Shown one piece after another: positions 56,828 to 64,000 of a DNA stretch of 64,000 nucleotides (its first letter is position 1; each line of letters starts with the position of its first letter). Position numbers and translations under genes: made by a program. This DNA is from Pseudooceanicola algae (lineage in GTDB: Bacteria; Pseudomonadota; Alphaproteobacteria; Rhodobacterales; Rhodobacteraceae). Location of the stretch: positions 1,212,001 through 1,276,000 of the forward strand of contig NZ_CP060436.1 of the NCBI RefSeq assembly GCF_003590145.2, read 5' to 3'. The notes under the pieces were generated by a model. It was not told where the DNA came from, ran no database searches, and worked only from the letters and a program-made list of their open reading frames with translations.

Positions 56828-57535
56828 ATGGACATGCTTCTCGATTTCGTCTCCGGTCCCTGGTTCATCACCCTATGGCTGGCCCTGATGCTGCCGTCCC
56901 TGCTGGTGTTGATCCTGGACCTGCACTACCGCAACAGCCACCTGATGCCGCTGATGAAACTGGTCTGGGGGCTGAGCGTCGCCTACTCCGGTCCCATCGG
57001 GCTTGGCATCTATTGGGTCGCGGGCCGCAAGGAAATCTCAAACGATAGCGACTGGCGTCGGGCCTTTCGGTCCGTGGCACATTGCTATTCCGGCTGCGGG
57101 TTGGGCGAAATCACCGGGGTCGCGATTGCCGTGGGTCTGTTGCAGGCCGGCAATACGGTCACGGCAGCGGTGACCTTTGCGCTGGCCTATATCTTTGGCT
57201 TCGGCCTGACCGTCGGGCCCGAGATCCAGGGCGGTACAGATTTCCGCCAGGCGATAGCCGATGCCTTCAAGGCCGAGACCCCCTCCATCGCGGTGATGGA
57301 GATCGTCGCCATCGGCGTGGACCTCAGCCTTGCCGGCAGCGCCGGAATGGGCGAGTGGGTCTTCTGGTCCTCGCTGGTGATCTCGCTCAGTTGCGGCTTG
57401 TTCGCCGCCTGGCCCGTGAATTACTGGCTGATCCGCAAGGGCGTGAAAGAGGGCATGATGGATCCGCGCATGACCGATCATGGGTCCGGCGACGAAAATG
57501 AGGGATGCGAAGGGCACGGACAGCACGCCCATTGA
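56828..57535 (+). CDS. DUF4396 membrane protein
   Basis: A 235-residue protein with four to five hydrophobic segments, a conserved FRSVAHCYSGCGLGEITGV segment and a C-terminal tail rich in His, Asp and Glu (GSGDENEGCEGHGQHAH). The motif matches DUF4396. The His/Cys-rich tail could bind metal; function unknown. The ATG at 56828 (MDMLLDF) is the only start giving the full first membrane segment. It converges with ccmG (13-base gap). Confidence 0.8.
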   Translation: MDMLLDFVSGPWFITLWLALMLPSLLVLILDLHYRNSHLMPLMKLVWGLSVAYSGPIGLGIYWVAGRKEISNDSDWRRAFRSVAHCYSGCGLGEITGVAIAVGLLQAGNTVTAAVTFALAYIFGFGLTVGPEIQGGTDFRQAIADAFKAETPSIAVMEIVAIGVDLSLAGSAGMGEWVFWSSLVISLSCGLFAAWPVNYWLIRKGVKEGMMDPRMTDHGSGDENEGCEGHGQHAH

Positions 57536-57548
57536 CCATCCTTGCGCG

Positions 57549-58088
57549 CTATTCGGCGGCCCGTTCAAGGGCGGGGTTGATCGTGCCTTCCAGCACCCTC
57601 TGCGTCACCGGCCCCGCAAAGCGTTCCACGATGCGCCCTTCTCCGTCCACGACGAAGGTTTCCGGCACGCCGTAAAGACCCCATTCGATGCCGGCGCGAC
57701 CCGAGGTGTCCGCGCCCACGGCAAGATAGGGATTGCCCAGCTCGGCCAGAAATCCCTGTGCCGCGCCGGGCTGATCCTTGTAGTTCACGCCATAGATCGG
57801 GATGCCGCGATCCTCGGCAAGCGCGATAAGGTTGGGATGCTCGACCCGACAGGGCGCGCACCAGCTGGCCCAGAAATTGACCAGTTTGACCTCGCCATCC
57901 GCGAGGGTCTCATCCGGCGAAAAGACCGGCAGATCCCCAAGATTGTCCAGTTGAACGACCGGGGCCGGTTTGCCGGTCATCGCGCTTGGCAATTGATCCG
58001 GATCTTCCCGCTGCATGCCCAGAAAGAACAGGCCCGCCAATCCGGCAAAGATCATCGGTGGCAATATCATCAGTGGCTTAACGGCCAT
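57549..58088 (-). CDS. ccmG: Thiol:disulfide interchange protein CcmG (DsbE/CycY)
   Basis: A 179-residue periplasmic thioredoxin anchored by one N-terminal segment (MILPPMIFAGLAGLFFLGM). The redox motif is WCAPC, followed by RVEHPNL, and GVNYKDQPGAA and YGVPETFVVDGEG fit the CcmG fold. It reduces apocytochrome c for haem attachment. It starts 11 bases inside ccmD. It is the last gene of ccmA-B-C-D-G on this strand. Confidence 0.96.
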   Translation of the reverse strand: MAVKPLMILPPMIFAGLAGLFFLGMQREDPDQLPSAMTGKPAPVVQLDNLGDLPVFSPDETLADGEVKLVNFWASWCAPCRVEHPNLIALAEDRGIPIYGVNYKDQPGAAQGFLAELGNPYLAVGADTSGRAGIEWGLYGVPETFVVDGEGRIVERFAGPVTQRVLEGTINPALERAAE

Positions 58089-58236
58089 TCTTGATCCTTT
58101 CTTCGACGACGCGCAGGGCCGCCTTGACCCGTCGCGCGCGCCAGATGCTGGCGCCGCAGATCACCGCCAGAAGCAGCAGGGAGACGCCATAGGCGCTTAG
58201 CACCGTGACCGCGTATTTTCCCAGGTCGGGTATCAT
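58078..58236 (-). CDS. ccmD: Haem exporter protein CcmD
   Basis: A 52-residue membrane protein with one hydrophobic segment (about 9-31, AVTVLSAYGVSLLLLAVICG), followed by a basic stretch. The size and position between ccmC and ccmG are diagnostic. The ATG overlaps the ccmC stop by four bases (ATGA). CcmD stabilises the CcmABC-haem complex. Confidence 0.95.
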   Translation of the reverse strand: MIPDLGKYAVTVLSAYGVSLLLLAVICGASIWRARRVKAALRVVEERIKNGR

Positions 58237-58964
58237 TGCATGCGCTCCCGCGTGGTCAGGGCCCGCATCCGGCGGGCGCGGATTTCCGTTTGCGTCCGCA
58301 GCAATACCAGCGCCAGGAACAGCAGCACGAAGCCCCCGATCGACACCAGCAGCGGCCAGTAGAAGACATCGGCAACGTTTTCCTCGGCGTCCATCGACAG
58401 GGACGCCCCCTGATGCAGACCCTGGTTCCAGAACAGCACCGCGTAACGCGACAGCACCGCAAAGACCGACCCGACCATGCAGAGGATCGCGGTCAGATCG
58501 GCAGCGGTATCGTCGTCTTCGACCGCCGACCAAAGGGCGATGTAGCCAAGGTAGAACAGGAACAGGATCAGGAAGGAGGTCAGCCGCGGGTCCCAGACCC
58601 ACCAGGTGCCCCACATCGGCTGGCCCCAGATTGCACCGGTCGCAAGGGCAATCAACGTCATCGTGGCCCCGACAGGCGCGGCGGCGCGGGCCGCCAGCGC
58701 GCTGACGTGATGACGCCGTACCAGCCAGATCAGCGAGGCGACCAGCATCATCAGCCATGCATTGATCGCCAACAGGGCTGCGGGCACATGCAGGTAGATG
58801 ATCTTGACCGTCGATCCCTGGCGGTAATCCTCGGGTGTGAAGAAAAAGCCCCAGACCAGCCCGACAACCAGTGTCACCCCGGAAGCGACGGCCAGCGCAG
58901 GCAGGACCTTGTCCGAGGTCTCGATGAACTTTTTCGGGTTCGCATATTGCCAGATAGAGGCCAT
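58233..58964 (-). CDS. ccmC: Haem exporter protein CcmC
   Basis: A 243-residue inner-membrane protein with about six segments and the Trp-rich haem-handling motif GQPMWGTWWVWDPRLTS. It loads haem on to CcmE. The ATG at 58964 (MASIWQYANPKKF) matches the family; an earlier opening has no ribosome site. It is in the ccmABCDG operon, separated from ccmB by 39 bases. Confidence 0.97.
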   Translation of the reverse strand: MASIWQYANPKKFIETSDKVLPALAVASGVTLVVGLVWGFFFTPEDYRQGSTVKIIYLHVPAALLAINAWLMMLVASLIWLVRRHHVSALAARAAAPVGATMTLIALATGAIWGQPMWGTWWVWDPRLTSFLILFLFYLGYIALWSAVEDDDTAADLTAILCMVGSVFAVLSRYAVLFWNQGLHQGASLSMDAEENVADVFYWPLLVSIGGFVLLFLALVLLRTQTEIRARRMRALTTRERMQ

Positions 58965-59003
58965 GCCCTCTCCTATCCCATTCGGCTCGGGGGCCAATTC
59001 ACA

Positions 59004-59660
59004 TTATCGCAAGTTGACCCGCAAGACCGCCGCGCTGGCAAAGGGCAACAGTGCGATTGTGCCGCAGGTGATCCCCCCGAGCAGTAACAGTGGGGTGGCT
59101 GTCGACAGGCCTTCGGCACCGCGCCGGGCGGCCTCGGCCCCGAAGATCAGGGTCGGAACGTAAAGCGGCAGAACAAGCAGGCTCAGCAGCAGACCACCGC
59201 GCTTCAGCCCCACGGTCAGCGCGGCGCCGAAGGTACCGATGGTGCTGAGTGCCGGTGTGCCGATCAGCAACGACAAGGCCAGCCACGGATAACCCGGCCC
59301 CGGTAGCGCCATCAAAACGCCCAACAAGGGCGCGGCGAGGACCAGCGGCAAGCCGGTGGTGATCCAATGCGCCAGGGCCTTCAGCGTCACGATGGCCTCA
59401 AGCGGCACCGGGGCGGTCGCCAGCAGGTCCAGCGACCCGTCTTCGTAGTCAAGCGCCAGGATCCGGTCCAGCGACAGCAGGCAGGCCAAAAGGGCCCCCA
59501 CCCAGAGGATTCCCGGTGCCACCCGCGCCAGCAGCGTATTCTGCGGCCCAATCCCGAAGGCCACTAGCGCGACCAGCACCAGGTAGAAGGCCAGCCCAAG
59601 GCCAAAGCCGCCCCCTGCCCGCAGCGCCAGCCGCAAGTCGCGTAACAGAAGCGCTCTCAC
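59004..59660 (-). CDS. ccmB: Haem exporter protein CcmB
   Basis: A 218-residue membrane protein with about six segments, including [21 protein letters not shown] and [21 protein letters not shown]. It is the membrane partner of CcmA. It starts with GTG at 59660 in GTGA overlap with the ccmA stop. Confidence 0.95.
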   Translation of the reverse strand: MRALLLRDLRLALRAGGGFGLGLAFYLVLVALVAFGIGPQNTLLARVAPGILWVGALLACLLSLDRILALDYEDGSLDLLATAPVPLEAIVTLKALAHWITTGLPLVLAAPLLGVLMALPGPGYPWLALSLLIGTPALSTIGTFGAALTVGLKRGGLLLSLLVLPLYVPTLIFGAEAARRGAEGLSTATPLLLLGGITCGTIALLPFASAAVLRVNLR

Positions 59661-60274
59661 AGGAAAGCCTCGTCCAGATCGCCCGGCTCGGGAAGACGCG
59701 CCTTGTACGGGCTGACATCCAGAACCCGCGCCTTGGGCAGGCCAAGATCGATATGGGTGGCAATGATGGCAAGGCCGCCGCCGGTGAGATGCCGTTGCAC
59801 CGCGGCGGCAAACAGGGCCACCGAAGCGCTGTCCAGAGAGACCGTCGGCTCATCCAGCAACCAGATCGCGCGTCCCGTGACCACGAGCCGCGCCAACCCC
59901 AACCGGCGCTTCTGCCCCGCCGACAAGGTTCCGGCACGGCGTGGAGCAAGGTCGCTCAGACCGAAATCCTCCAGCGCCCGGTCGATGCCGCGCTGTCCAT
60001 GGACCTCGGCCCAGAAGGCAAGGTTCTCGGCCACGCTCAGCTGCGCCTTTATCCCGTCCGCATGGCCCGCATAGGCGAGATGATCACTCTCGACCGACAG
60101 ACGCCCCGCCAGCGCTGGTTGCAACCTGGCCAGAACACGCAGCAAGGTCGTCTTCCCTGATCCATTGGGACCGCGCAGGACTAGCGCCTCTCCTGCAGAA
60201 ACGGAAAAATCCAGCCCCTCCAGCAACACCAGGCCACCCCGTCCAACGCTCAGATTTTCCACGAGAAGAGACAT
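59657..60274 (-). CDS. ccmA: Haem exporter ATP-binding protein CcmA
   Basis: A 205-residue ABC ATPase with Walker [10 protein letters not shown], signature [15 protein letters not shown] and Walker [12 protein letters not shown]. It powers release of holo-CcmE. It is first in the ccm operon; a 238-base gap with an inverted repeat pair separates it from the Mth938-like gene. Confidence 0.96.
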   Translation of the reverse strand: MSLLVENLSVGRGGLVLLEGLDFSVSAGEALVLRGPNGSGKTTLLRVLARLQPALAGRLSVESDHLAYAGHADGIKAQLSVAENLAFWAEVHGQRGIDRALEDFGLSDLAPRRAGTLSAGQKRRLGLARLVVTGRAIWLLDEPTVSLDSASVALFAAAVQRHLTGGGLAIIATHIDLGLPKARVLDVSPYKARLPEPGDLDEAFL

Positions 60275-60350
60275 GCTTTTCCATAGCGCAGAGCCGCGTT
60301 CTACGGAAGGCTCGCAATTCTGGAAAGCACTGGCTTCTTCGACGTTCCGA

Positions 60351-60393
60351 CGCCTCCGGCGGGAGTATTTTTCGCCAGATGATAAAGAGCCGC
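60351..60393 (+). repeat. Inverted repeat pair, left arm (element D)
   Basis: GCCTCCGGCGGGAGTATTT, three variable bases, GCCAGATGATAAAGAGCC. Its inverted partner is at 60419-60458, separated by 25 bases. The arms match except at a few positions. Confidence 0.75.
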
Positions 60394-60418
60394 GAATAAT
60401 GTAACGGATGAGACGATG

Positions 60419-60458
60419 GCGGCTCTCTCATCTGGCCGGAAATACTCCCGCCGGAGGC
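60419..60458 (-). repeat. Inverted repeat pair, right arm (element D)
   Basis: Read on the - strand: GCCTCCGGCGGGAGTATTT, then CC and GGCCAGATGA and GAGAGCC, the near-identical inverted copy of 60351-60393. Together they could form an RNA hairpin of about 40 bp before ccmA. Confidence 0.75.
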
Positions 60459-60512
60459 CGGACGAACCTGCCAGCAGGCATCCCGCTTGATCACAGGACG
60501 GCGCCCCCGACG

Positions 60513-60866
60513 TCAGACGCTCAACAGGGCGGCCGCGACGCGCCGGCCTTCGGACAGCAAGACGTTGAAGGTCCGGCAGGCAGCGTCGGAGGTCATGATC
60601 TCGGTTCCGATCCCGGCGTCATCGAGCCTGTCGCGCAGGTCTTTCGGGAGTGGCGTCAGCGTCGGTCCCGTTCCAATGAACAAGACGTCAACCTGCCCCG
60701 CCAGCGCCAGCAAGGCGGCGCTGTCTTCATAGCCGCTCCAGGGCGCGGTGTCGTCGGCCGTGACGATCAGCGGTGCCGTCATGACCTGACCCGCAACGCG
60801 GAAAAACCCCGGCCCATAACCGTCGATGGGCCGGGCATTGTCGTAATTGATCTCGACCAGGTGCAT
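60513..60866 (-). CDS. Mth938-like (DUF498) domain protein
   Basis: A 117-residue protein with the Mth938 fold signature VDVLFIGTGPTLTPLPKDLRDRL and GTEIMTSDAACRTFNVLLSEGRRV. Related human protein NDUFAF3 is a complex I assembly factor; bacterial roles are unclear. The ATG at 60866 (MHLVEINYDN) was chosen; the in-frame upstream region overlaps secF. It lies between secF and ccmA on the same strand. Confidence 0.88.
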   Translation of the reverse strand: MHLVEINYDNARPIDGYGPGFFRVAGQVMTAPLIVTADDTAPWSGYEDSAALLALAGQVDVLFIGTGPTLTPLPKDLRDRLDDAGIGTEIMTSDAACRTFNVLLSEGRRVAAALLSV

Positions 60867-60888
60867 TGAGCCCCCATTTCTTGCGGCA

Positions 60889-60914
60889 GGGCCGCCGGAT
60901 AGCGCCGGCGGCCC
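60889..60914. other. 10-bp perfect hairpin between secF and the Mth938-like gene
   Basis: GGGCCGCCGG (60889-60898) and CCGGCGGCCC (60905-60914), six-base loop. There is no T run, so it is more likely an RNA stability or attenuation structure than a terminator. Confidence 0.55.
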
Positions 60915-60919
60915 GGGAA

Positions 60920-61888
60920 TCAGGCGTCGATATTGGCGAACTGGTTTCCGGCGTTCTTGTCCGGTTTGGTCCAGTCGCGTTTCACCCCGAACCAAAGCAC
61001 CACGTTCTTGGCCACGTAGACCGAGGAATATGTCCCAATGACCACCCCCCAGGTGATGGCAAAGACGAATCCGCGGATCACGTCTCCGCCCAGGACCAGC
61101 AGCGCGATCAGGGCGATCAGCGTGGTACCGGAGGTCATGATCGTGCGCGACAGGGTTTCGTTCACCGAAACGTTCATCACCTCGACCAGCGGCATCGTCT
61201 TGAACTTGCGCAGGTTTTCCCGCAGCCGGTCGAAGATCACCACCGTGTCGTTGATCGAGTAGCCGATGATCGTCAGCAGCGCCGCGATGGTCGCCAGGTC
61301 AAAGCGGATCTGGAACAGCGCGAAGATCCCGATGGTAACAAGCACATCGTGGAACAGCGCAAAGACCGCCCCAAGCGAGAATTGCCATTCGAACCGCAGC
61401 CAGATGTAGAACAGGATCGCCGCCAGAGATGCTGCCACGGCCAGGAAGGCGGTCTTTACCAGCTCGCCCGACACCTTGGGTCCAACGCTTTCGACGCTGG
61501 TGAAGCGGATCGTGGGATCAACCTCCTGCAGCGCGGTTTCGACACGGGAAATGACCTCGGCCGAGGCGCTTTCGGTCTCGTCCTGGGCCTGGATGCGGAT
61601 CGAGGCAACGTGCTGATCCCCGCTGAACGTGGGATCGAAAATCTCGGAGATCACCACGTCGCCCAGCTCGAGCCCGTCCAGCGCGGTCCGGTAATCGGCC
61701 ACGGACACCGCGCTTTCGCTTTCCGTGCGGATCGTCGTACCGCCCCGAAAATCGATGCCGAAGTTCAGACCCATCACCAGCCACAGCACGACCGAGGCGA
61801 CCATGGCCGCACAGGAAATCCCGAAGGTCAGACCACGGTATTTGAAGAAGTCGATCTTCGTGTTGTCGGGAATTAGTTTCAGCCGCAT
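60920..61888 (-). CDS. secF: Protein translocase subunit SecF
   Basis: A 322-residue inner-membrane protein. The N-terminal anchor and GIDFRGGT motif are followed by a periplasmic domain, and five membrane segments of the RND-like fold include TIIGYSINDTVVIFDRLREN. It works with SecD and YajC in the proton-motive-force-dependent late step of export. It begins one base after the secD stop. Confidence 0.97.
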   Translation of the reverse strand: MRLKLIPDNTKIDFFKYRGLTFGISCAAMVASVVLWLVMGLNFGIDFRGGTTIRTESESAVSVADYRTALDGLELGDVVISEIFDPTFSGDQHVASIRIQAQDETESASAEVISRVETALQEVDPTIRFTSVESVGPKVSGELVKTAFLAVAASLAAILFYIWLRFEWQFSLGAVFALFHDVLVTIGIFALFQIRFDLATIAALLTIIGYSINDTVVIFDRLRENLRKFKTMPLVEVMNVSVNETLSRTIMTSGTTLIALIALLVLGGDVIRGFVFAITWGVVIGTYSSVYVAKNVVLWFGVKRDWTKPDKNAGNQFANIDA

Positions 61889-61889
61889 C

Positions 61890-63521
61890 TCAGACCTCGA
61901 TCTTCTTGGGCCGAGCCCGTTCGAACCATGTAACGATCAGCAGTCGGGTGATCCAGATCGCGGTAAACACCGAGGTCAGGATGCCGATGGCCAGCGTCAC
62001 CGAAAAGCCCCGCACCGGGCCGGAGCCAAGCACGAAGAGGATCGCCGCCACGATAAAGGTGGTGATATTGGCATCCACGATCGCCGAGAGCGCGCGGTCA
62101 TAGCCAAGCTCGATGGCCCGCGCCGGACCCTTGGCGGTCTTGCTTTCCTCGCGGATGCGTTCGAACACCAGCACGTTGGCGTCGACCGCCATGCCGATGG
62201 TCAGCACGATGCCCGCGATCCCCGGCAAGGTCAGCGTCGCGCCGATCATGCTCAGGATGCCGAAGATCAGCCCGACGTTCAGGATCAGCGCGATATTGGC
62301 GAAGATCCCGAACAGGCCATAGCTGAGCGCCATGAAGACCAGCACCGCGATCCCGGCCACGATACAGGCGATCTTGCCTGCCTGGATGCTGTCGGCGCCC
62401 AGTTCCGGCCCAATGGTGCGTTCCTCGAGGAAATCAAGCCCCGCAGGCAGCGCCCCGGCGCGCAGCAGGACAGCTAGGTTGGTACTTTCCTCGACCGAGA
62501 AGTTGCCGGTGATGATGCCCGAGCCGCCCGCGATATGGGCCTGGATTACCGGGGCCGAGATGACCTCGTCATCCAGGACGATCGCGAAGGGATTGCCGAT
62601 GTTCTGCGCGGTGTAGTCGCCGAACTTGCGCGCCCCCGAGGGATTGAAGCGGAAGCTGACTGCAGCGCGCCCGTTCTGGTCGAAGGTCGGCTGCGCGTCG
62701 GTCAGCGCCTCGCCCGAAACCACGGGCGCGGTTTCCAGCAGGTAGAAGACGCCCGGTTCATCCAGCGACGGCAGGATTTCTTCGCCGGCAGAGGCCGAGG
62801 CATCTTCGCTGACGCCACGGCGCACGACCGGTTGGAAGCTGAGTTGCGCGGTGGTGCCGATGATCTCTTTCAGCTCGTCGGCGGAGCCAACGCCCGGCAC
62901 CTCGATCAGGATACGATCCTGACCCTGACGCTGGATCGTGGGTTCGCGGGTCCCGACCTCGTCGATACGACGGCGAATAATTTCAAGGCTTTGGCGGACG
63001 GTACGGTCGTCCATCGCCGTGCGCTCGGCTTCGGACAGGTTGACAGTCAGCACGTCGCCGGTGCCCGAAACCTCGATATCCGTGGCCCCGGCACCGGTCA
63101 GTGACACGACCGGCTGCGCCAGGCTGCGCACCGTGCGGATCGCGTCATCCATGCCGTCGGGGGAGCCGATGCGCACCTTCAGTTCGCCGCCGTCCGAGGG
63201 CAGCAGACGGATGGTACCGACGCTGTCACGCTGATCGCGCAACAGGTTGCGCACATCCGGCCAGAGTCCCTGCATCCGGGTTTCATAGACATCCGCCACC
63301 CGCACTTCGGCCAGCAGATGCGCCCCGCCCCGCAGGTCGAGGCCCAGGTTGACGAGACCAGAGGGCAGGAAGGAAGGCCAGCCTGTCCCCGTGCTCCCGG
63401 CGCTCACTTCATCGTTATATCGTTCCACCCGCGGGTAGAAGACATTCGGAAGGGCCAGCACCAGACCGAGGGCGACAAGCCCCCAGATCAGGACCCGTTT
63501 CCACGTTTCGATCTGCAGCAT
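61890..63521 (-). CDS. secD: Protein translocase subunit SecD
   Basis: A 543-residue protein. The N-terminal segment is followed by GLDLRGGAHLLAEV, a large periplasmic domain (about 40-360), and the membrane domain with GMAVDANVLVFERIREE. It pulls translocated proteins from the periplasmic side with SecF. The length is that of an intact alphaproteobacterial SecD. It lies 24 bases after yajC. Confidence 0.97.
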   Translation of the reverse strand: MLQIETWKRVLIWGLVALGLVLALPNVFYPRVERYNDEVSAGSTGTGWPSFLPSGLVNLGLDLRGGAHLLAEVRVADVYETRMQGLWPDVRNLLRDQRDSVGTIRLLPSDGGELKVRIGSPDGMDDAIRTVRSLAQPVVSLTGAGATDIEVSGTGDVLTVNLSEAERTAMDDRTVRQSLEIIRRRIDEVGTREPTIQRQGQDRILIEVPGVGSADELKEIIGTTAQLSFQPVVRRGVSEDASASAGEEILPSLDEPGVFYLLETAPVVSGEALTDAQPTFDQNGRAAVSFRFNPSGARKFGDYTAQNIGNPFAIVLDDEVISAPVIQAHIAGGSGIITGNFSVEESTNLAVLLRAGALPAGLDFLEERTIGPELGADSIQAGKIACIVAGIAVLVFMALSYGLFGIFANIALILNVGLIFGILSMIGATLTLPGIAGIVLTIGMAVDANVLVFERIREESKTAKGPARAIELGYDRALSAIVDANITTFIVAAILFVLGSGPVRGFSVTLAIGILTSVFTAIWITRLLIVTWFERARPKKIEV

Positions 63522-63545
63522 ATTGCTGACCCTTTCGCGACTGGC

Positions 63546-63839
63546 TTATTTCGCTTCCGCGGCCGGCTCGGTTTTCGAAATGACATTGGACAGCGTCGAT
63601 TTCACGACACGGACCTTGACGCCTTCGGCAATCTCGACTTCGACTTCGCCGTCTTCCTTGACCTTGGAGACCTTGCCGATGATGCCGCCCTGGGTGATCA
63701 CCTGGTCGCCACGCCGTACGCCTTCGACCATCGCCTTGTGGTCCTTCATCTTTTTCTGCTGGGGACGGATCAGCAGGAAATACATGATCGCGAAGATCAG
63801 GATGAGGGGCAAAAACTGTCCAAGTGCTGCGGGGTCCAT
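63546..63839 (-). CDS. yajC: Preprotein translocase subunit YajC
   Basis: A 97-residue protein with one N-terminal hydrophobic segment (LILIFAIMYFLLI) followed by RPQQKKMKDHKAMVEGVRRGDQVITQGG, the typical YajC core. It forms part of SecDF-YajC. The ATG follows AGGAACC-type purines. It is the first gene of yajC-secD-secF in the window. Confidence 0.96.
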   Translation of the reverse strand: MDPAALGQFLPLILIFAIMYFLLIRPQQKKMKDHKAMVEGVRRGDQVITQGGIIGKVSKVKEDGEVEVEIAEGVKVRVVKSTLSNVISKTEPAAEAK

Positions 63840-64000
63840 TCAAGGTTCCTTCTGGCTGTGTGCTGACGGGCCAAGCCCGCGAATTTCGCCGGAACCTATG
63901 TGCGAGGGGGCGGGATTGCAAGGATGGATGGGGGGCCAGTGGGGCTTTCGGGGGCTCCACCTTGACCACGTTTCGGTGAGCGGTGTCGGGCTGGTGCGCC
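63840..64000. other. Right-edge non-coding region upstream of yajC
   Basis: 161 bases up to the window end. It should hold the yajC promoter or the end of an upstream gene beyond the edge. No gene is recognised. Confidence 0.4.

Overview
The window looks like the chromosome of a GC-rich alphaproteobacterium of the Rhodobacterales (Roseobacter/Paracoccus/Rhodobacter type). The reasons are an E1-beta subunit of pyruvate dehydrogenase that carries its own lipoyl domain, a complete Rhodobacter capsulatus-type gene transfer agent (GTA) cluster next to cysE, a glnB-glnA pair, an NlpC/TIM-barrel tail tip, and the ccmABCDG and yajC-secD-secF arrangement. No rRNA, IS element or CRISPR array was seen. 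One tRNA (Leu, anticodon TAG) is present.

Layout. 1-5.5 kb: 5'-truncated class I fructose-bisphosphate aldolase, an FtsB-like septum protein, and pdhA-pdhB-pdhC on the + strand. 5.5-20.6 kb: cysE followed, on the - strand, by the whole GTA structural cluster, read from gp1 (TerS, 20.6 kb) to gp15 (tail-tip protein, 6.4 kb). 20.8-26 kb: mltG, fabF, acpP, fabG and fabD, all on the - strand. 26-30 kb: rpsF-rpsR-rplI (+), an exported protein (+) and trigger factor (-). 30.3-31.4 kb: a secreted HAD phosphatase. 31.5-41.2 kb: a probable old genomic island, ending at tRNA-Leu(TAG). It has an integrase remnant beside the tRNA and an imperfect direct copy of the tRNA 3' end at its left edge. Its cargo is yceI and a tightly overlapping seven-gene operon: CDP-alcohol phosphatidyltransferase, membrane sulfatase-like enzyme, flippase-like protein, three ABC importer genes including a fused double permease, and a glycosyltransferase. 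41.4-50.5 kb: Hint-domain protein, nnrD/nnrE, glnB-glnA, a DUF3445 haem demethylase-like gene, bioY, a DUF6314 gene, purB and a FliG-like gene. 50.8-57.5 kb: EamA exporter, lipid A-type acyltransferase, DUF1223 protein, acnA and a DUF4396 membrane protein. 57.5-64 kb (- strand): the cytochrome c maturation genes ccmA-B-C-D-G, an Mth938-like protein, secF, secD and yajC.

How the parts relate. Most of the window is core housekeeping: the pyruvate dehydrogenase to TCA link, fatty acid initiation, nitrogen assimilation, purine synthesis, protein export and cytochrome c assembly. Two accessory systems stand out. The first is the GTA, a domesticated phage particle with every head, tail and packaging gene intact; its leader contains a terminator-like hairpin and an AT-rich palindrome. 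The second is the GC-richer island operon, whose genes suggest an envelope glycolipid or phospholipid modification coupled to import of a small solute; its product is unknown.

Regulatory features include a perfect 8+8 palindrome before pdhA, a cluster of TTTGCAAA-type boxes before bioY, two mutually exclusive helices in the rpsF leader, and a family of intergenic repeats with a conserved TATTT core. Starts were chosen by ribosome-binding sites and gene overlaps. Functions are assigned from recognised motifs only; no database search was possible.
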